A stretch of DNA of 64,000 bases from assembly GCF_001278075.1 (NCBI RefSeq), contig NZ_CP011340.1, positions 7,065,501-7,129,500 on the forward strand, written 5' to 3'. Position 1 is the stretch's first letter. Each line of letters begins with the position of its first letter. Under the pieces are notes generated by a model. It saw nothing but the letters and a program-made list of their open reading frames with translations. It had not been told where the DNA came from and ran no database searches. Below are positions 27,727-36,897 of this stretch, one piece after another. The translations under genes were made by a program, and so were the position numbers. The stretch comes from Streptomyces pristinaespiralis (GTDB lineage Bacteria; Actinomycetota; Actinomycetes; Streptomycetales; Streptomycetaceae).

Positions 27727-29079
27727 ATGATCGTCCCGCTTCTGCTGCTCGCCGCAGCATTCCTTCTCATCCTCGCCAACGGCTTCTTCGTGGCCGCCGA
27801 GTTCGGGCTCGTCACGGTGGAACGCCCGGACGCCGAACGCGCCGCGGCCGAGGGCGACCGCCGGGCCCGCCGCGTCGTCGGCGCGCTGCGCGAGCTGTCC
27901 TTCCAGCTCTCCGGCACCCAGCTCGGCATCACCATCACCTCGCTCGTCGTCGGTATGCTCGCGCAGCCCGCACTCGCCGGGCTGCTCGGCGGGCCCCTGA
28001 CCGCGACCGGACTGCCCGAAGGGGCCGTGCCCGGGGTGGCGGTGGTCATCGGCATGCTGCTGGCGTCCGCCGTCCAGATGGTGATCGGCGAACTGGTCCC
28101 CAAGAACTGGGCGGTGTCCAGGCCGCTCCAGGTGGCGAGATTCGTGGCAGGCCCGCAGACCGCCTTCTCGTCCGCCTTCCGTCCTGTCATCACCCTGCTG
28201 AACGCCGCCGCCAACCGTCTTGTACGACTGGCGGGCGTGGAGCCGGCCGACGAGCTGGCCTCCGCGCGCACCCCGGTCGAGCTCATGTCCCTGGCCCGCC
28301 ATTCGGCGCGGGCCGGCACGCTGGAACAGGACACCGCGGACCTCTTCGTACGCACCCTGTCGCTCGGTCACCTCACCGCGCAGCATGTGATGACCCCGCG
28401 GGTGAAGGTGAGCGCCCTCCAGTCCGACGCCACCGCGGCGGACGTCCTCAATCTCACCCGGGCCACGGGCCTTTCACGCTTCCCCGTCTACCGGGAGCGC
28501 ATCGACGAGATCGTGGGCATGGTGCACCTCAAGGACGCCCTCGCCGTACGGGCGGAGGAACGCCGGAGGGTCGGCGTGGAACGGATCGCCGTCGCCCCGC
28601 TGATGGTGCCGGAGACCCTCCCGGTGCAGCAGCTGCTCGAACAGCTGCGCAGCGAACAGCCCATAGCCGTCGTCGTCGACGAGTACGGCGGCACGGCCGG
28701 TGTCGTCACCCTCGAGGACATCATCGAGGAACTGGTCGGCGAGGTCAGGGACGAGCACGACGCCGAGTCCGACGCCCGTCCTGAACTGGCGCCCGTCGCC
28801 CCGGAGGACGGACGGCCCGCGTGGGAGGCCGACGGCAGCTGCCGTGTGCTCACGCTCCGCCGGATAGGCCTCGAGGTGCCCGACGGTCCGTACGAGACCC
28901 TCGCCGGTCTCGTCGCCGACCTGCTGGGGCGCATCCCCGCCCCCGGCGACCGCGCCGAACTCCCCGGCTGGCGGCTGTCCGTACGCCAGGTCGACCGCTA
29001 TCGCGCCGAACGCGTCCGCCTGGTGCGCACCGCCGGCACGGTCACGCAGGCGGAGGCCATGACGGGGGCCACCCGGTGA
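27727..29079 (+). CDS. CNNM/CorC-type transporter-associated protein (hemolysin family)
   Basis: Membrane protein of 450 residues of the CNNM/CorC family, linked to magnesium or other divalent cation export and resistance. Domains in order: CNNM/DUF21 transmembrane region (about 1-190, LANGFFVAAEFGLVTV, VIGELVPKNWAV), a CBS pair (about 215-345, VMTPRVKVSAL, YGGTAGVVTLEDIIEELVGE) and a CorC_HlyC domain (about 360-435, PDGPYETLAGLVADLLGRIP). All domains are complete. It overlaps the following paralogue by four bases, and its ribosome-binding site lies in a possible leader hairpin. Confidence 0.92.
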   Translation: MIVPLLLLAAAFLLILANGFFVAAEFGLVTVERPDAERAAAEGDRRARRVVGALRELSFQLSGTQLGITITSLVVGMLAQPALAGLLGGPLTATGLPEGAVPGVAVVIGMLLASAVQMVIGELVPKNWAVSRPLQVARFVAGPQTAFSSAFRPVITLLNAAANRLVRLAGVEPADELASARTPVELMSLARHSARAGTLEQDTADLFVRTLSLGHLTAQHVMTPRVKVSALQSDATAADVLNLTRATGLSRFPVYRERIDEIVGMVHLKDALAVRAEERRRVGVERIAVAPLMVPETLPVQQLLEQLRSEQPIAVVVDEYGGTAGVVTLEDIIEELVGEVRDEHDAESDARPELAPVAPEDGRPAWEADGSCRVLTLRRIGLEVPDGPYETLAGLVADLLGRIPAPGDRAELPGWRLSVRQVDRYRAERVRLVRTAGTVTQAEAMTGATR

Positions 29080-30215
29080 GCGCTCTCCAACTGCTTTTCG
29101 CACTGCTGCTGGTCGTGGCGAACGGGTTCTTCGTGGGTGCCGAGTTCGCCCTCGTGTCCGTACGCCGCAGCCAGATCGAGCCGCTCGCCGCGGCCGGCTC
29201 CTCGCGGGCCCGCCGGGTCCTGCACGGTCTGGAGAACCTGCCGCAGATGATGGCCGCCGCCCAGTTCGGCATCACCGTCTGCTCCCTCACCCTCGGCGCC
29301 GTCGCGGAACCGACCGTCGCCCATCTGCTGGAGCCCGTCTTCCACGCGGCACACGTGCCCGAGGGGATCGTCCATCCGCTCGGCTACGCGATCGCCCTGG
29401 CCGTCGTGGTGTTCCTGCACCTCGTCGTCGGCGAGATGCTGCCGAAGAACCTCGCCATGGCGGCGCCGGAGCGCACCGCCCTGTGGCTCAGCCCGGGCCT
29501 GGTCGGTTTCGCGCGGCTCTGCCGTCCCGTCACCACCGCGCTCGACGCCTGCTCGCGGCTGGTGCTGCGGGCCTTCGGCGTCGAACCGAAGGACGAGGTC
29601 GAGGCCGTCTTCACCAGCGTGCAGCTGGGCCGGCTGGTGGAGGACGCGGGCCACGCCGGACTGCTGGCGCCCGCCGAGCAGGAACGGCTGGAGGACGCCC
29701 TCGAGCTCGGCAGCCGCCCGGTCACCGACGTGCTGATCCCGCGCCCGGCGCTGGTGACGGTCGCGCCGTCGGTCACCCCGCGGCAGCTGGAGGACCTGAC
29801 CGTACGCACCGGCTACTCGCGCTTTCCGGTCTGCGCCGACAGCGGGAGCCCGTTCATGGGGTACCTGCACGTCAAGGACGTCCTCGACCTCGAGGACGGG
29901 GAGCGCGCCGTGCCCCAGCACGTCTGGCGGCCGATGGCGACGCTGCGCGCCGAGCTGCCGCTCGACGACGCCCTCACGGTGATGCGCCGTGCGGCCACCC
30001 ATCTCGCGCAGGTCGCCGACGCGTCCGGACGGGTGCTGGGGCTGGTCGCGATGGAGGACGTACTGGAGATGCTCGTCGGCGAGGTGCGTGACCCTTCCCA
30101 CCGGGTCGCGCCCGGCACTCCCCGGACGGCCTGCGCCCCGGCGGTGACCAGCGCACCCGCGCCCGCCGTCACCGACGCTCGGGACAGCGACGCCGGAGCG
30201 CTCGTGAACGGCTGA
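29076..30215 (+). CDS. second CNNM/CorC-type protein, lacking the CorC_HlyC domain
   Basis: Paralogue of the preceding gene, 379 residues from the GTG at 29076 (GTGA overlap with the upstream stop). It keeps the CNNM/DUF21 membrane domain (about 1-190, VANGFFVGAEFALVSV, VVGEMLPKNLAMAAPE) and the CBS pair (about 205-335, GYSRFPVCAD, GLVAMEDVLEMLVGEV). After residue 340 there is only a Pro/Ala-rich tail in place of the CorC_HlyC domain. Translational coupling suggests the two proteins act as a heteromer in cation transport (inference). Confidence 0.91.
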   Translation: MSALQLLFALLLVVANGFFVGAEFALVSVRRSQIEPLAAAGSSRARRVLHGLENLPQMMAAAQFGITVCSLTLGAVAEPTVAHLLEPVFHAAHVPEGIVHPLGYAIALAVVVFLHLVVGEMLPKNLAMAAPERTALWLSPGLVGFARLCRPVTTALDACSRLVLRAFGVEPKDEVEAVFTSVQLGRLVEDAGHAGLLAPAEQERLEDALELGSRPVTDVLIPRPALVTVAPSVTPRQLEDLTVRTGYSRFPVCADSGSPFMGYLHVKDVLDLEDGERAVPQHVWRPMATLRAELPLDDALTVMRRAATHLAQVADASGRVLGLVAMEDVLEMLVGEVRDPSHRVAPGTPRTACAPAVTSAPAPAVTDARDSDAGALVNG

Positions 30216-30227
30216 GCAGCGTACGGA

Positions 30228-32123
30228 TCACCCGAAGGGAGGCTCCTGCGGGCCGCGGCCGGCCGGACCGCGGCCCGACAGGACCTCCCCGTACGCCTGC
30301 ATCAGGTCGGGCAGCCGCAGCGTCGACAGATCCTCGCGGGTCGGCGGACCGGGACAGCCGGACAGCCTCAGATCGCGGTACGCACAGCTCTTCTCGTACA
30401 GCGTGCGCAGGAAGCGGCCGTTGCCCAGTTCGTCGATCCAGCCCTGGTCGACCACATGGCCGCTGATCGAGCGGAGCTCGTCGCGGGCCTCCTCGTCCCA
30501 CACGTCGCCGTTGTCGGCGGCCAGCACCCCGCCGATCGCGGTCAGTTCCAGCGGCCGGTACGAAGGGAAGTCGACACGGGTGGTGAAACGGGACGACAGC
30601 CCCGGGTTGGCGGCGAGCAGCCGGTCCATGCCCTCCGGGTAGCCGGCCAGGATGACGACCAGGTGATCGCGGTTGTCCTCCGCGCGCTTGAGCAGTACCT
30701 GCAGGGCCTCGTCGCCGTACGCGTCGCCCTTGCTGTAACCGGAGTTGGACAGGCTGTACGCCTCGTCGACGAAGAGCACGCCGCCCAGCGCCGAGTCGAT
30801 CAGCTCGTTGGCCTTCACCGCCGTCTGGCCGAGGAACTCGCCGACCAGATCGGACCGCTGGGCCTCCACGAGATGATCGCCGCCCAGCAGCCCGAGGGCG
30901 TAGAAGACCCGGCCGAGGATACGGGCGACGGTCGTCTTCCCCGTCCCCGAGGGGCCGGAGAAGACGAAGTGGCGCTTCGGCGGCTGGACGGGCAGCCCCT
31001 GCACGGCCCGCAGCCGGGCCATCTCCAGCTGCGCCGACAGCGCCTTCACCTGCCGCTTCACCGGTTCGAGCCCCACCATCCGCTCCAGCTCCGCCAGCGC
31101 CTGGGCGAGGAGGGCCGGGTCGGTGGGCCCGGCCGGGAACCGCGGGGGAGAGGACGGGGACGGCGTGGCCGATCTGCGGCGCGGGCCGTCGGCCGGCGCG
31201 ACCGGTGCGGGTCCCGGCACGGTGACGCCGGTGTCGCCGCCGAACCGCGACTCCGGTCCCTGGGCCGTCTCGCCCTCGGCCTGGACGTCGGCCGTCTCAC
31301 CGCCGTATCCGGCCAGGGACACGGCGGCGAGACCGACCGAGTCGTCGTACACGTCGATCCCGTCGTACTCGGCGATGGCCGCGAGGCGGGCGGCGGTGTC
31401 CATGAAGGCCGGATCGATGCGGTGCACCGCGCGGTACAGCGGCAGCGCCGCCGCGCTGCGGCCGGTGCCCTCGTGCGCCCGCGCCAGCCAGTACCGCAGC
31501 TCCTTGCGCTGCGGCTGCTCGCTGCGGCAGCGCATCAGGGCGGCGGACAGCAGCGGCTCCGCCTGCCCGTACATCTCCAGCCGCACCCGGGCCATGCCGC
31601 CGAAGAGCCCGGCCTCGATGCCCAGCAGCGGGTCGTCGACCAGCGGCTCGGTATGGCGTACGAGCTGCTCCCAGTCCTTGACGAGATACGCCCGGCAGGC
31701 GTGCAGGAAACGCACCTGCGGATCGGTGTCCACCGGCGGCAGGGCGGCGAGCGCCCGGTCGAGCTCGGGCACATGGCGGCCGTCGAGCCAGTGGGAGGCG
31801 TGCGCCAGCAGCAGGTCGCGCCCGCTCTCCAGCACCGGCTGCACCCACCAGCCCAGCCAGTACCAGGAGTTGAGGGTGCGGCGATGACGGGCGCGCTGTT
31901 CGCCGAAGCGGTCGCGGCTGCGGTACATGTGGAGCAGCGCCGTCGAGGTGTCGACCCGCAGCGCGTGCAGCCCGAGCCAGGCGTCGGCCATTCCCGGGTC
32001 CAGCCGGACGGCCGTGCGGAACTCCTCCTCGGCCTGCGGGTACGCGCCCATGGTGCAGGCGTCCACGCCACGCACCCAGGCCAGGTCCGCCGGCGTCCGT
32101 GACCCTTGCGTGCCGATGTCCAT
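30228..32123 (-). CDS. EccA-like AAA+ ATPase with N-terminal TPR region
   Basis: Cytosolic ATPase of 631 residues. Residues about 10-300 are helical TPR-like repeats. A Pro/Ser-rich linker follows (about 300-345). The CbxX/CfqX-type AAA module spans about 350-620, with Walker A GPSGTGKTTVA near residue 390, Walker B GGVLFVDEAYSL near 446 and the sensor region GLSSRFTTRVDFPSY. This TPR-AAA layout is that of EccA of type VII secretion. No WXG100, EccB, EccC, EccD or EccE gene is nearby, so a role in ESX secretion is unproven. ATG at 32123 is chosen; the frame upstream is non-coding in character. Confidence 0.87.
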   Translation of the reverse strand: MDIGTQGSRTPADLAWVRGVDACTMGAYPQAEEEFRTAVRLDPGMADAWLGLHALRVDTSTALLHMYRSRDRFGEQRARHRRTLNSWYWLGWWVQPVLESGRDLLLAHASHWLDGRHVPELDRALAALPPVDTDPQVRFLHACRAYLVKDWEQLVRHTEPLVDDPLLGIEAGLFGGMARVRLEMYGQAEPLLSAALMRCRSEQPQRKELRYWLARAHEGTGRSAAALPLYRAVHRIDPAFMDTAARLAAIAEYDGIDVYDDSVGLAAVSLAGYGGETADVQAEGETAQGPESRFGGDTGVTVPGPAPVAPADGPRRRSATPSPSSPPRFPAGPTDPALLAQALAELERMVGLEPVKRQVKALSAQLEMARLRAVQGLPVQPPKRHFVFSGPSGTGKTTVARILGRVFYALGLLGGDHLVEAQRSDLVGEFLGQTAVKANELIDSALGGVLFVDEAYSLSNSGYSKGDAYGDEALQVLLKRAEDNRDHLVVILAGYPEGMDRLLAANPGLSSRFTTRVDFPSYRPLELTAIGGVLAADNGDVWDEEARDELRSISGHVVDQGWIDELGNGRFLRTLYEKSCAYRDLRLSGCPGPPTREDLSTLRLPDLMQAYGEVLSGRGPAGRGPQEPPFG

Positions 32124-32536
32124 AGGGTCCCCCCACTCCCCCCCTACAAACCGTGCACCAGTGTTGTCGCGCCGGATGGAGGCCCTGACCGCTTGCCGGA
32201 ACAGCCGTACCGCAATGGGGAGTTGGGCGCCCCGCTGTGGCGCGGCAGCCGTCGAGGGCTTCCAGTCGTGCATCGTACCTGCGCACGGGGCGGTGATTAA
32301 GAGCGCCACAACGGCCGGGTGACGGGGCGGAGATGGTGACCCAGGGTGAGCGGCAGCGGCTCGCAAGGGGTGAAAGAAGAAGGAAAACGGGCAGAACGAA
32401 GCCCCCGATCACGGGGGAACAACCGGGGGCTTCGCGTCTGCGGCGGCTTCGGAAAGCCGCACATTGGAAACGTAAGACCTGTACGCCCCGTCGGTCAAGC
32501 AGAGTTGAGGCACTCTTGAGACGTAATCCCGACGCC
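32124..32536. other. 413-base intergenic region
   Basis: It contains the ribosome-binding site (GGGGGGA) and promoter of the EccA-like gene at the left, and two tandem hairpins at 32398-32461 that terminate the uridine-kinase-like gene at the right. No supported reading frame was seen. Confidence 0.6.
32398..32435 (-). terminator. hairpin terminator of the uridine-kinase-like gene
   Basis: An 11-bp perfect stem (32398-32408 with 32425-32435) whose minus-strand product is followed by a T-rich tract (TTCTGCCCGTTTTCCTTCTT). A smaller 7-bp hairpin, GCGGCTT/AAGCCGC at 32444-32461, precedes it on the transcript. Confidence 0.75.
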
Positions 32537-33169
32537 TCAGAATGCCGGGGGAAGGCCATCACTGTGCGTGATCGATTGGTGCGAACCTGCAGTCCCGGCG
32601 GGCATCTGGAGCCACTCGTAGCCCGTCGGACACTCGCGTATCAGGGCGTCGGCGAACGGGGCTGAAGGATCGGACAAGAAATGGCGCATCTCCGCCGCCG
32701 TCCAGCCGTCCCAGAACCCGGAGAGCGCCGCACCGTCACGCGCCCTGCCGCGCGCCCAGGACTCCTCGGCACCCCGGTCCATCCACAGCAGCGCCGCGAG
32801 ATACGGGCGCAGCGCCCGCCGCCCGGCCCCGACCCCCTCCACCAGGACCACGGGCGCCGCCGGCAGCACGCGCGGCGCGAGGAAGCGCCGGAGGTTCCAG
32901 TCGTACGGGTGGTAGGCCGCGTCCCGGCCCCGCGTCAAGGGCTCGATCACCTGGCTCAGCATCCGCCCCGTCCAGTCGAACAGCTCCTCGTGGGTGGCCA
33001 GATCGTCGAGGTGCAGTACGGGCACCTCCGCGCCGAGCGCGCCGGCCAGCCGGCCGGTGAACGTGCTCTTGCCCGAGCCCGCGTGACCGTCCACCGCGAC
33101 CAGGCGCACAGGCCCGCAGGAGGGTGGCAGCGTGCGCAGCCCGGCGGCCCGGCGGTCGAGGTCGTCCAT
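32537..33169 (-). CDS. uridine kinase-like P-loop protein
   Basis: Cytosolic P-loop kinase-fold protein of 210 residues resembling uridine kinase/phosphoribulokinase-type enzymes. Walker A is DGHAGSGKSTF (residues 27-37); an acidic LHLDDLATHEE segment follows at the usual substrate-site position, and VVLVEGVGAGRRALRPYL is the Walker B-like region. Streptomyces proteins of this kind are annotated as uridine kinases, but substrate specificity has not been shown here. It is divergent from a Tat-exported C39-like protein and ends at a tandem hairpin terminator. Confidence 0.83.
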   Translation of the reverse strand: MDDLDRRAAGLRTLPPSCGPVRLVAVDGHAGSGKSTFTGRLAGALGAEVPVLHLDDLATHEELFDWTGRMLSQVIEPLTRGRDAAYHPYDWNLRRFLAPRVLPAAPVVLVEGVGAGRRALRPYLAALLWMDRGAEESWARGRARDGAALSGFWDGWTAAEMRHFLSDPSAPFADALIRECPTGYEWLQMPAGTAGSHQSITHSDGLPPAF

Positions 33170-33368
33170 GGGGCCACCCTAAGAGGCGCCCTCCAGGCGC
33201 GGCAGCCCGGTCCGGTGCGGCGCCCCAGGTCACCTCGCTCCCTCCGACGGCCGAACCCCCAGTGGTCGAGACCAATATTGCTTCCGCGACGCGAGTCGAA
33301 TCCCTGGCAGAAGCGAGTCGCGAACCGCGATAGTGGCCCCACTGTCGCGCTCCTGACTTGGGGGTCCC

Positions 33369-34745
33369 ATGGCCAGACCTACTTCGCGCAGAGACGTTCT
33401 GGGTGCCGCGCTCGCGGCAGCCGCCACCGCCGGAACCCTGTCCCTCGCCGCCGGGCAGTCGGCCGCCGCGACCGGTACGGCCGCCGTCCCCGCGGCACCG
33501 TCGCGGCGCGCGCGGCCGCTCGTGGACAACCGCTTCTGGTCCTCCTACACGGACTGGCGCTGCGGCGACCGCGCCGGCACGAAGGCCGTCGCCGGCCGCC
33601 GTCCGGGCGTGGTGATCGCCGAGCCGGCCGGCACCACCGACTACACCGACCCGCACACCGGCACGACCGCGAGGTGGGAGTACGCGACCTGGACCTCGCC
33701 GGTGCACCGCTCCCGCGTGCCCGCCACCGAGGCCATCGCCTCCTGGAACGCGGACACACCCGCCGGGACCTGGCTCCAGGTGGAGCTGAGCGGCGCGTAC
33801 TCGGACGGCAGCGCCACGCCCTGGTTCGTGATGGGCCGCTGGGCCGCGGGCGACCGGGACATCCGCCGGACCTCGGTCGACGACCAGAAAGACGGCAGGG
33901 CGAGCATCTGGACGGACACCTTCTCCGTCGACGACGCCGCGAGCGGACTGCGCCTCGACTCCTACCGGCTGCGCCTCACGCTCTACCGCCGGCCGGGGAC
34001 CACGCTCACACCCACCGTGTGGCGGGTGGGCGCGATGACCTCCGACATCCCGGACCGCTTCGGAGTGCCGGCGTCGGAGCCGGGCCTCGCCCGCGAACTG
34101 ATCGTGCCGAGGTACTCCCAGAACACGCATGTGGGCCAGTACCCGGAGTACGACAACGGCGGCGAGGCGTGGTGCAGCCCCACGTCGTCGCAGATGATCA
34201 TCGAGTACTGGGGCCGCAGGCCGTCCGCGGAGGACCTGGCCTGGGTGAATCCCGACTTCGAGGACCCGCAGGTCTGTCATGCCGCCCGTTTCACCTTCGA
34301 CCACCAGTACGAGGGCTGCGGCAACTGGCCCTTCAACGCCGCCTATGCCGCGACCTACCGCGACATGAGCGCCGTCGTCACCCGGCTGACCTCGCTGACC
34401 GATCTGGAGACGCTGATCGCCGCCGGAATCCCGGCCATAACGTCCCAGTCGTTCCTGAAGGAGGAGCTGACGGGAGCGGGTTACGGCACCGCCGGCCACC
34501 TCATGACGGTGATCGGCTTCACCGCCGACGGTGACGTGATCGCCAACGATCCGGCCTCACCCGACAACGAGGCGGTCCGCCGCGTCTACCGCCGTGCCGA
34601 GTGGGAGAAGATCTGGCTGCGTACCAAGCGCTACAACGCCACCGGGAAGGTGGTCTCCGGCACAGGAGGCGTCTGCTACCTGTACTGGCCCGCGCACCCC
34701 ACGGCCGCCCAGCGTGCGGCTCTGGCGGCCGTCGGCGTCCACTGA
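33369..34745 (+). CDS. Tat-exported peptidase C39-like family protein
   Basis: Probable secreted papain-fold protein of 458 residues. The N-terminus RPTSRRDVLGAALAAAATAG has the twin-arginine pattern, with a likely cleavage near residue 35. Residues about 50-235 form a beta-rich domain without a recognised family. The C-terminal C39-like domain (about 245-430) has Cys269 in EAWCSPTSSQM, His377 in GTAGHLMTVIGF and Asp394 in IANDPAS, a complete papain-like triad. It may be a protease or amidase acting outside the cell; the substrate is not evident. No operon partner is visible. Confidence 0.87.
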   Translation: MARPTSRRDVLGAALAAAATAGTLSLAAGQSAAATGTAAVPAAPSRRARPLVDNRFWSSYTDWRCGDRAGTKAVAGRRPGVVIAEPAGTTDYTDPHTGTTARWEYATWTSPVHRSRVPATEAIASWNADTPAGTWLQVELSGAYSDGSATPWFVMGRWAAGDRDIRRTSVDDQKDGRASIWTDTFSVDDAASGLRLDSYRLRLTLYRRPGTTLTPTVWRVGAMTSDIPDRFGVPASEPGLARELIVPRYSQNTHVGQYPEYDNGGEAWCSPTSSQMIIEYWGRRPSAEDLAWVNPDFEDPQVCHAARFTFDHQYEGCGNWPFNAAYAATYRDMSAVVTRLTSLTDLETLIAAGIPAITSQSFLKEELTGAGYGTAGHLMTVIGFTADGDVIANDPASPDNEAVRRVYRRAEWEKIWLRTKRYNATGKVVSGTGGVCYLYWPAHPTAAQRAALAAVGVH

Positions 34746-34894
34746 CGCACCGCGCGGCCCCCGGCGGCAGTGACGAACGTCTCTACCCCGGGGGCCCGTG
34801 TCGCTGGCACTGTTGTGTGGCCACGGTCTTCCGTCCGATACGGGCGGAAGATCCCAGGGGGAGCCACCTGCCGGACGACCGAACGAGACGCGCC

Positions 34895-35044
34895 ATGACC
34901 TCGAACGCAGCAACCGCCGACCGCACCCTGCCGACGACCCGTACCGGCGGCCCGGACGAAGGATCCGACCTTCTCGAGCACGTCTTCGGCTGGACGCTCG
35001 TGGTGGTCCTGGCCATGCTCATCACGCAGGTCGGCCTGATCTAG
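34895..35044 (+). CDS. SCO1431-family small membrane protein
   Basis: Tiny protein of 49 residues: a polar N-terminus ending GGPDEGSDLLEHVFGW and one C-terminal membrane helix (TLVVVLAMLITQVGL). It matches the short Streptomyces family named after SCO1431. The ATG at 34895 was chosen because the hydrophobic helix and family length fit; the longer frame upstream is non-coding in character. The single helix at the extreme C-terminus suggests a tail-anchored topology. Function unknown. Confidence 0.78.
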   Translation: MTSNAATADRTLPTTRTGGPDEGSDLLEHVFGWTLVVVLAMLITQVGLI

Positions 35045-35286
35045 TACCGGGCCTTCCGCCCGCGACGCCCTCACCTGCCCGAAGGCGCTGCCCCGGGCCG
35101 TCACTTCGCCCCCGGGTGACCCGTGACGCCCGCCTTCCGATCGGGCATACTCAGGCGCGCCACAAGCCGCTATGCAGCCTCTTTCGTGATCCGGAAGGGC
35201 ACCATCGGCCTGGCAGAACAACCGGCGGCGCGCCCACACCCTTGCGCGTGACCGCCGCAGCGCCCGACAGGGAGGAGAGCGCCGCC

Positions 35287-36459
35287 ATGCCCGACCGCGC
35301 CCCGCAGCCGGTGGACCGTCAGCTGCCCACCGAAGAGGCCAGGGATCTGATCACCCTGGTCCGCGACATCGTCCAGCGGGAGATCGCCCCCCGCGCGGCC
35401 GAGGAGGAGGACGCCGGGCACTTCCCGCGCGAGGTCTTCTCGCTGCTGTCCGAATCAGGACTGCTCGGCCTTCCCTACGACTCCGAATTCGGTGGCGGGG
35501 ACCAGCCGTACGAGGTCTATCTCCAGGTCCTGGAAGAGCTCGCGGCGGCCCGCCTCACCGTCGGCCTCGGGGTGAGCGTCCACTCCCTGTCCTGCCACGC
35601 GCTGGCCGGGTACGGCACCAAGGAGCAGCAGGGCGAGCACCTGCCCGCGATGCTCGGCGGCGGCCTGCTCGGCGCCTACTGCCTCTCCGAGCCCGCCTCC
35701 GGCTCCGACGCCGCCTCGCTGCGCACCAAGGCGGTCCGGGACGGGGACGACTGGGTCGTCACCGGGACGAAGGCCTGGATCACCCACGGCGGCGTCGCCG
35801 ACTTCTACACGGTCCTCGCACGCACCGGCGTGGAAGGCCCGCGCGGTATCACCGCGTTCCTGGTGCCGGGCGACGCCCCGGGGCTGAACCCGGCGGTACC
35901 CGAGAAGAAGATGGGCATGAAGGGGTCGCCCACCGCCCAGCTCCACTTCGACGGCGTCCGGATTCCGGACTCGCGCCGTATCGGTGAGGAGGGCCAGGGC
36001 TTCGCCATCGCGCTCTCCGCCCTCGACTCGGGCCGTCTCGGCATCGCCGCCTGTGCCATCGGCGTCGCGCAGGCCGCGCTGGACGAGGCACTCGGCTACG
36101 CCACCGGACGCAAGCAGTTCGGGCGTCCCATCGCCGACTTCCAGGGCCTGCGCTTCATGCTCGCGGACATGGCCACCCGGATCGAGGCGGGGCGGGCGCT
36201 GTACCTCGCCGCCGCCCGGCTGAGGGACGCGGGACGGCCGTTCTCCCGGCAGGCCGCCATGGCGAAGCTGTTCTGCACGGACGCGGCGATGAGCGTCACC
36301 ACCGACGCCGTCCAGGTCCTCGGCGGTTACGGCTACACGCAGGACTTCCCGGTGGAGCGCTTCATGCGCGAGGCCAAGGTCCTGCAGATCGTCGAGGGGA
36401 CGAACCAGATCCAGCGGATGGTCATCGCCCGCCATCTGGCGGGACCTGAGACGCGCTGA
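35287..36459 (+). CDS. acyl-CoA dehydrogenase
   Basis: FAD-dependent acyl-CoA dehydrogenase of 390 residues, the family length for short- and medium-chain enzymes. Signatures are CLSEPASGSDAASLRTKA for the flavin site, GMKGSPTAQLHFD, RKQFGRPIADFQGL, QVLGGYGYTQDFPVERFMRE and the C-terminal IVEGTNQIQR, which carries the usual catalytic glutamate (about residue 370). It introduces the alpha-beta double bond in fatty or branched-chain acyl-CoA. GGAGGAG precedes the ATG. No beta-oxidation partner is adjacent, so the physiological substrate is not indicated. Confidence 0.95.
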   Translation: MPDRAPQPVDRQLPTEEARDLITLVRDIVQREIAPRAAEEEDAGHFPREVFSLLSESGLLGLPYDSEFGGGDQPYEVYLQVLEELAAARLTVGLGVSVHSLSCHALAGYGTKEQQGEHLPAMLGGGLLGAYCLSEPASGSDAASLRTKAVRDGDDWVVTGTKAWITHGGVADFYTVLARTGVEGPRGITAFLVPGDAPGLNPAVPEKKMGMKGSPTAQLHFDGVRIPDSRRIGEEGQGFAIALSALDSGRLGIAACAIGVAQAALDEALGYATGRKQFGRPIADFQGLRFMLADMATRIEAGRALYLAAARLRDAGRPFSRQAAMAKLFCTDAAMSVTTDAVQVLGGYGYTQDFPVERFMREAKVLQIVEGTNQIQRMVIARHLAGPETR

Positions 36460-36658
36460 CCCGTCCGCTCCTGGCCGGCGGCGCCGCGAGTCCGGCCCCT
36501 TCGGGGTCGCGGCGCCCGGGCAGCGTTCTGCCCCGGCTCGCCCACAGTTGGAGAAGCTCACGGTAGATGGGCGGGTCGGCCGGGTGCGGAACCGATTCTT
36601 CACGAACGGGCACAACCAGGCGCCGACGGCCTTGCGTGGTCGGGCGGTGCAGGCTCAT
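36422..36658 (-). CDS. possible small hypothetical protein
   Basis: A 78-residue frame from the ATG at 36658, converging on and overlapping the 3' end of the acyl-CoA dehydrogenase gene by 38 bases. The segment VPHPADPPIYRELLQLW followed by RGRTLPGRRDPE reads like a short helical Streptomyces hypothetical family. Codon third positions are less GC-rich than in neighbouring genes, and the last 25 codons look non-coding. It overlaps the hairpin at 36480-36516. It may be real, decayed, or spurious. Confidence 0.35.
   Translation of the reverse strand: MSLHRPTTQGRRRLVVPVREESVPHPADPPIYRELLQLWASRGRTLPGRRDPEGAGLAAPPARSGRVSASQVPPDGGR
36480..36516. terminator. hairpin after the acyl-CoA dehydrogenase gene
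   Basis: GGCGCCGCGA (36480-36489) pairs with TCGCGGCGCC (36507-36516), with an internal CCCC-TT-CGGGG element. It starts 20 bases past the stop codon. There is no U-tract. Confidence 0.6.
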
Positions 36659-36659
36659 G

Positions 36660-36897
36660 CCCGGCCAACGCGCCACGCGCGGAAGCGGTTACCGGCAGGA
36701 CTATTCGAGCGCCAGTGCAGGGGCTGCACCGTCCCCCGCCGCTGCACGGTCCCCCGCCGCGGCGCGGGGCACCGCGATCCGGGTTCCCGTGGTGCCGGGC
36801 GCGGGCCGACGCGTCGGCGGAATTCTGGGGATGTCCCCAGGGGCGGGCGGTCACGCTCGCTGTCCGGGGAGCCGGAGAACTCCCCGGGGCACGTCCT
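36660..36897. other. intergenic stretch with no supported gene
   Basis: Between the possible small gene and the 139-residue hypothetical protein I see only GC-rich sequence with imperfect CCCCCGCCGC repeats (36729-36770). No frame has good codon use. Confidence 0.5.

Noticed and set aside
30456..32102. 548-residue plus-strand frame
   Set aside because: Antisense to the EccA-like gene, which has intact Walker motifs.
33230..33345. tRNA-like GAGTCGAATCCCTG segment
   Set aside because: No acceptor stem or D and anticodon arms can be formed around it.
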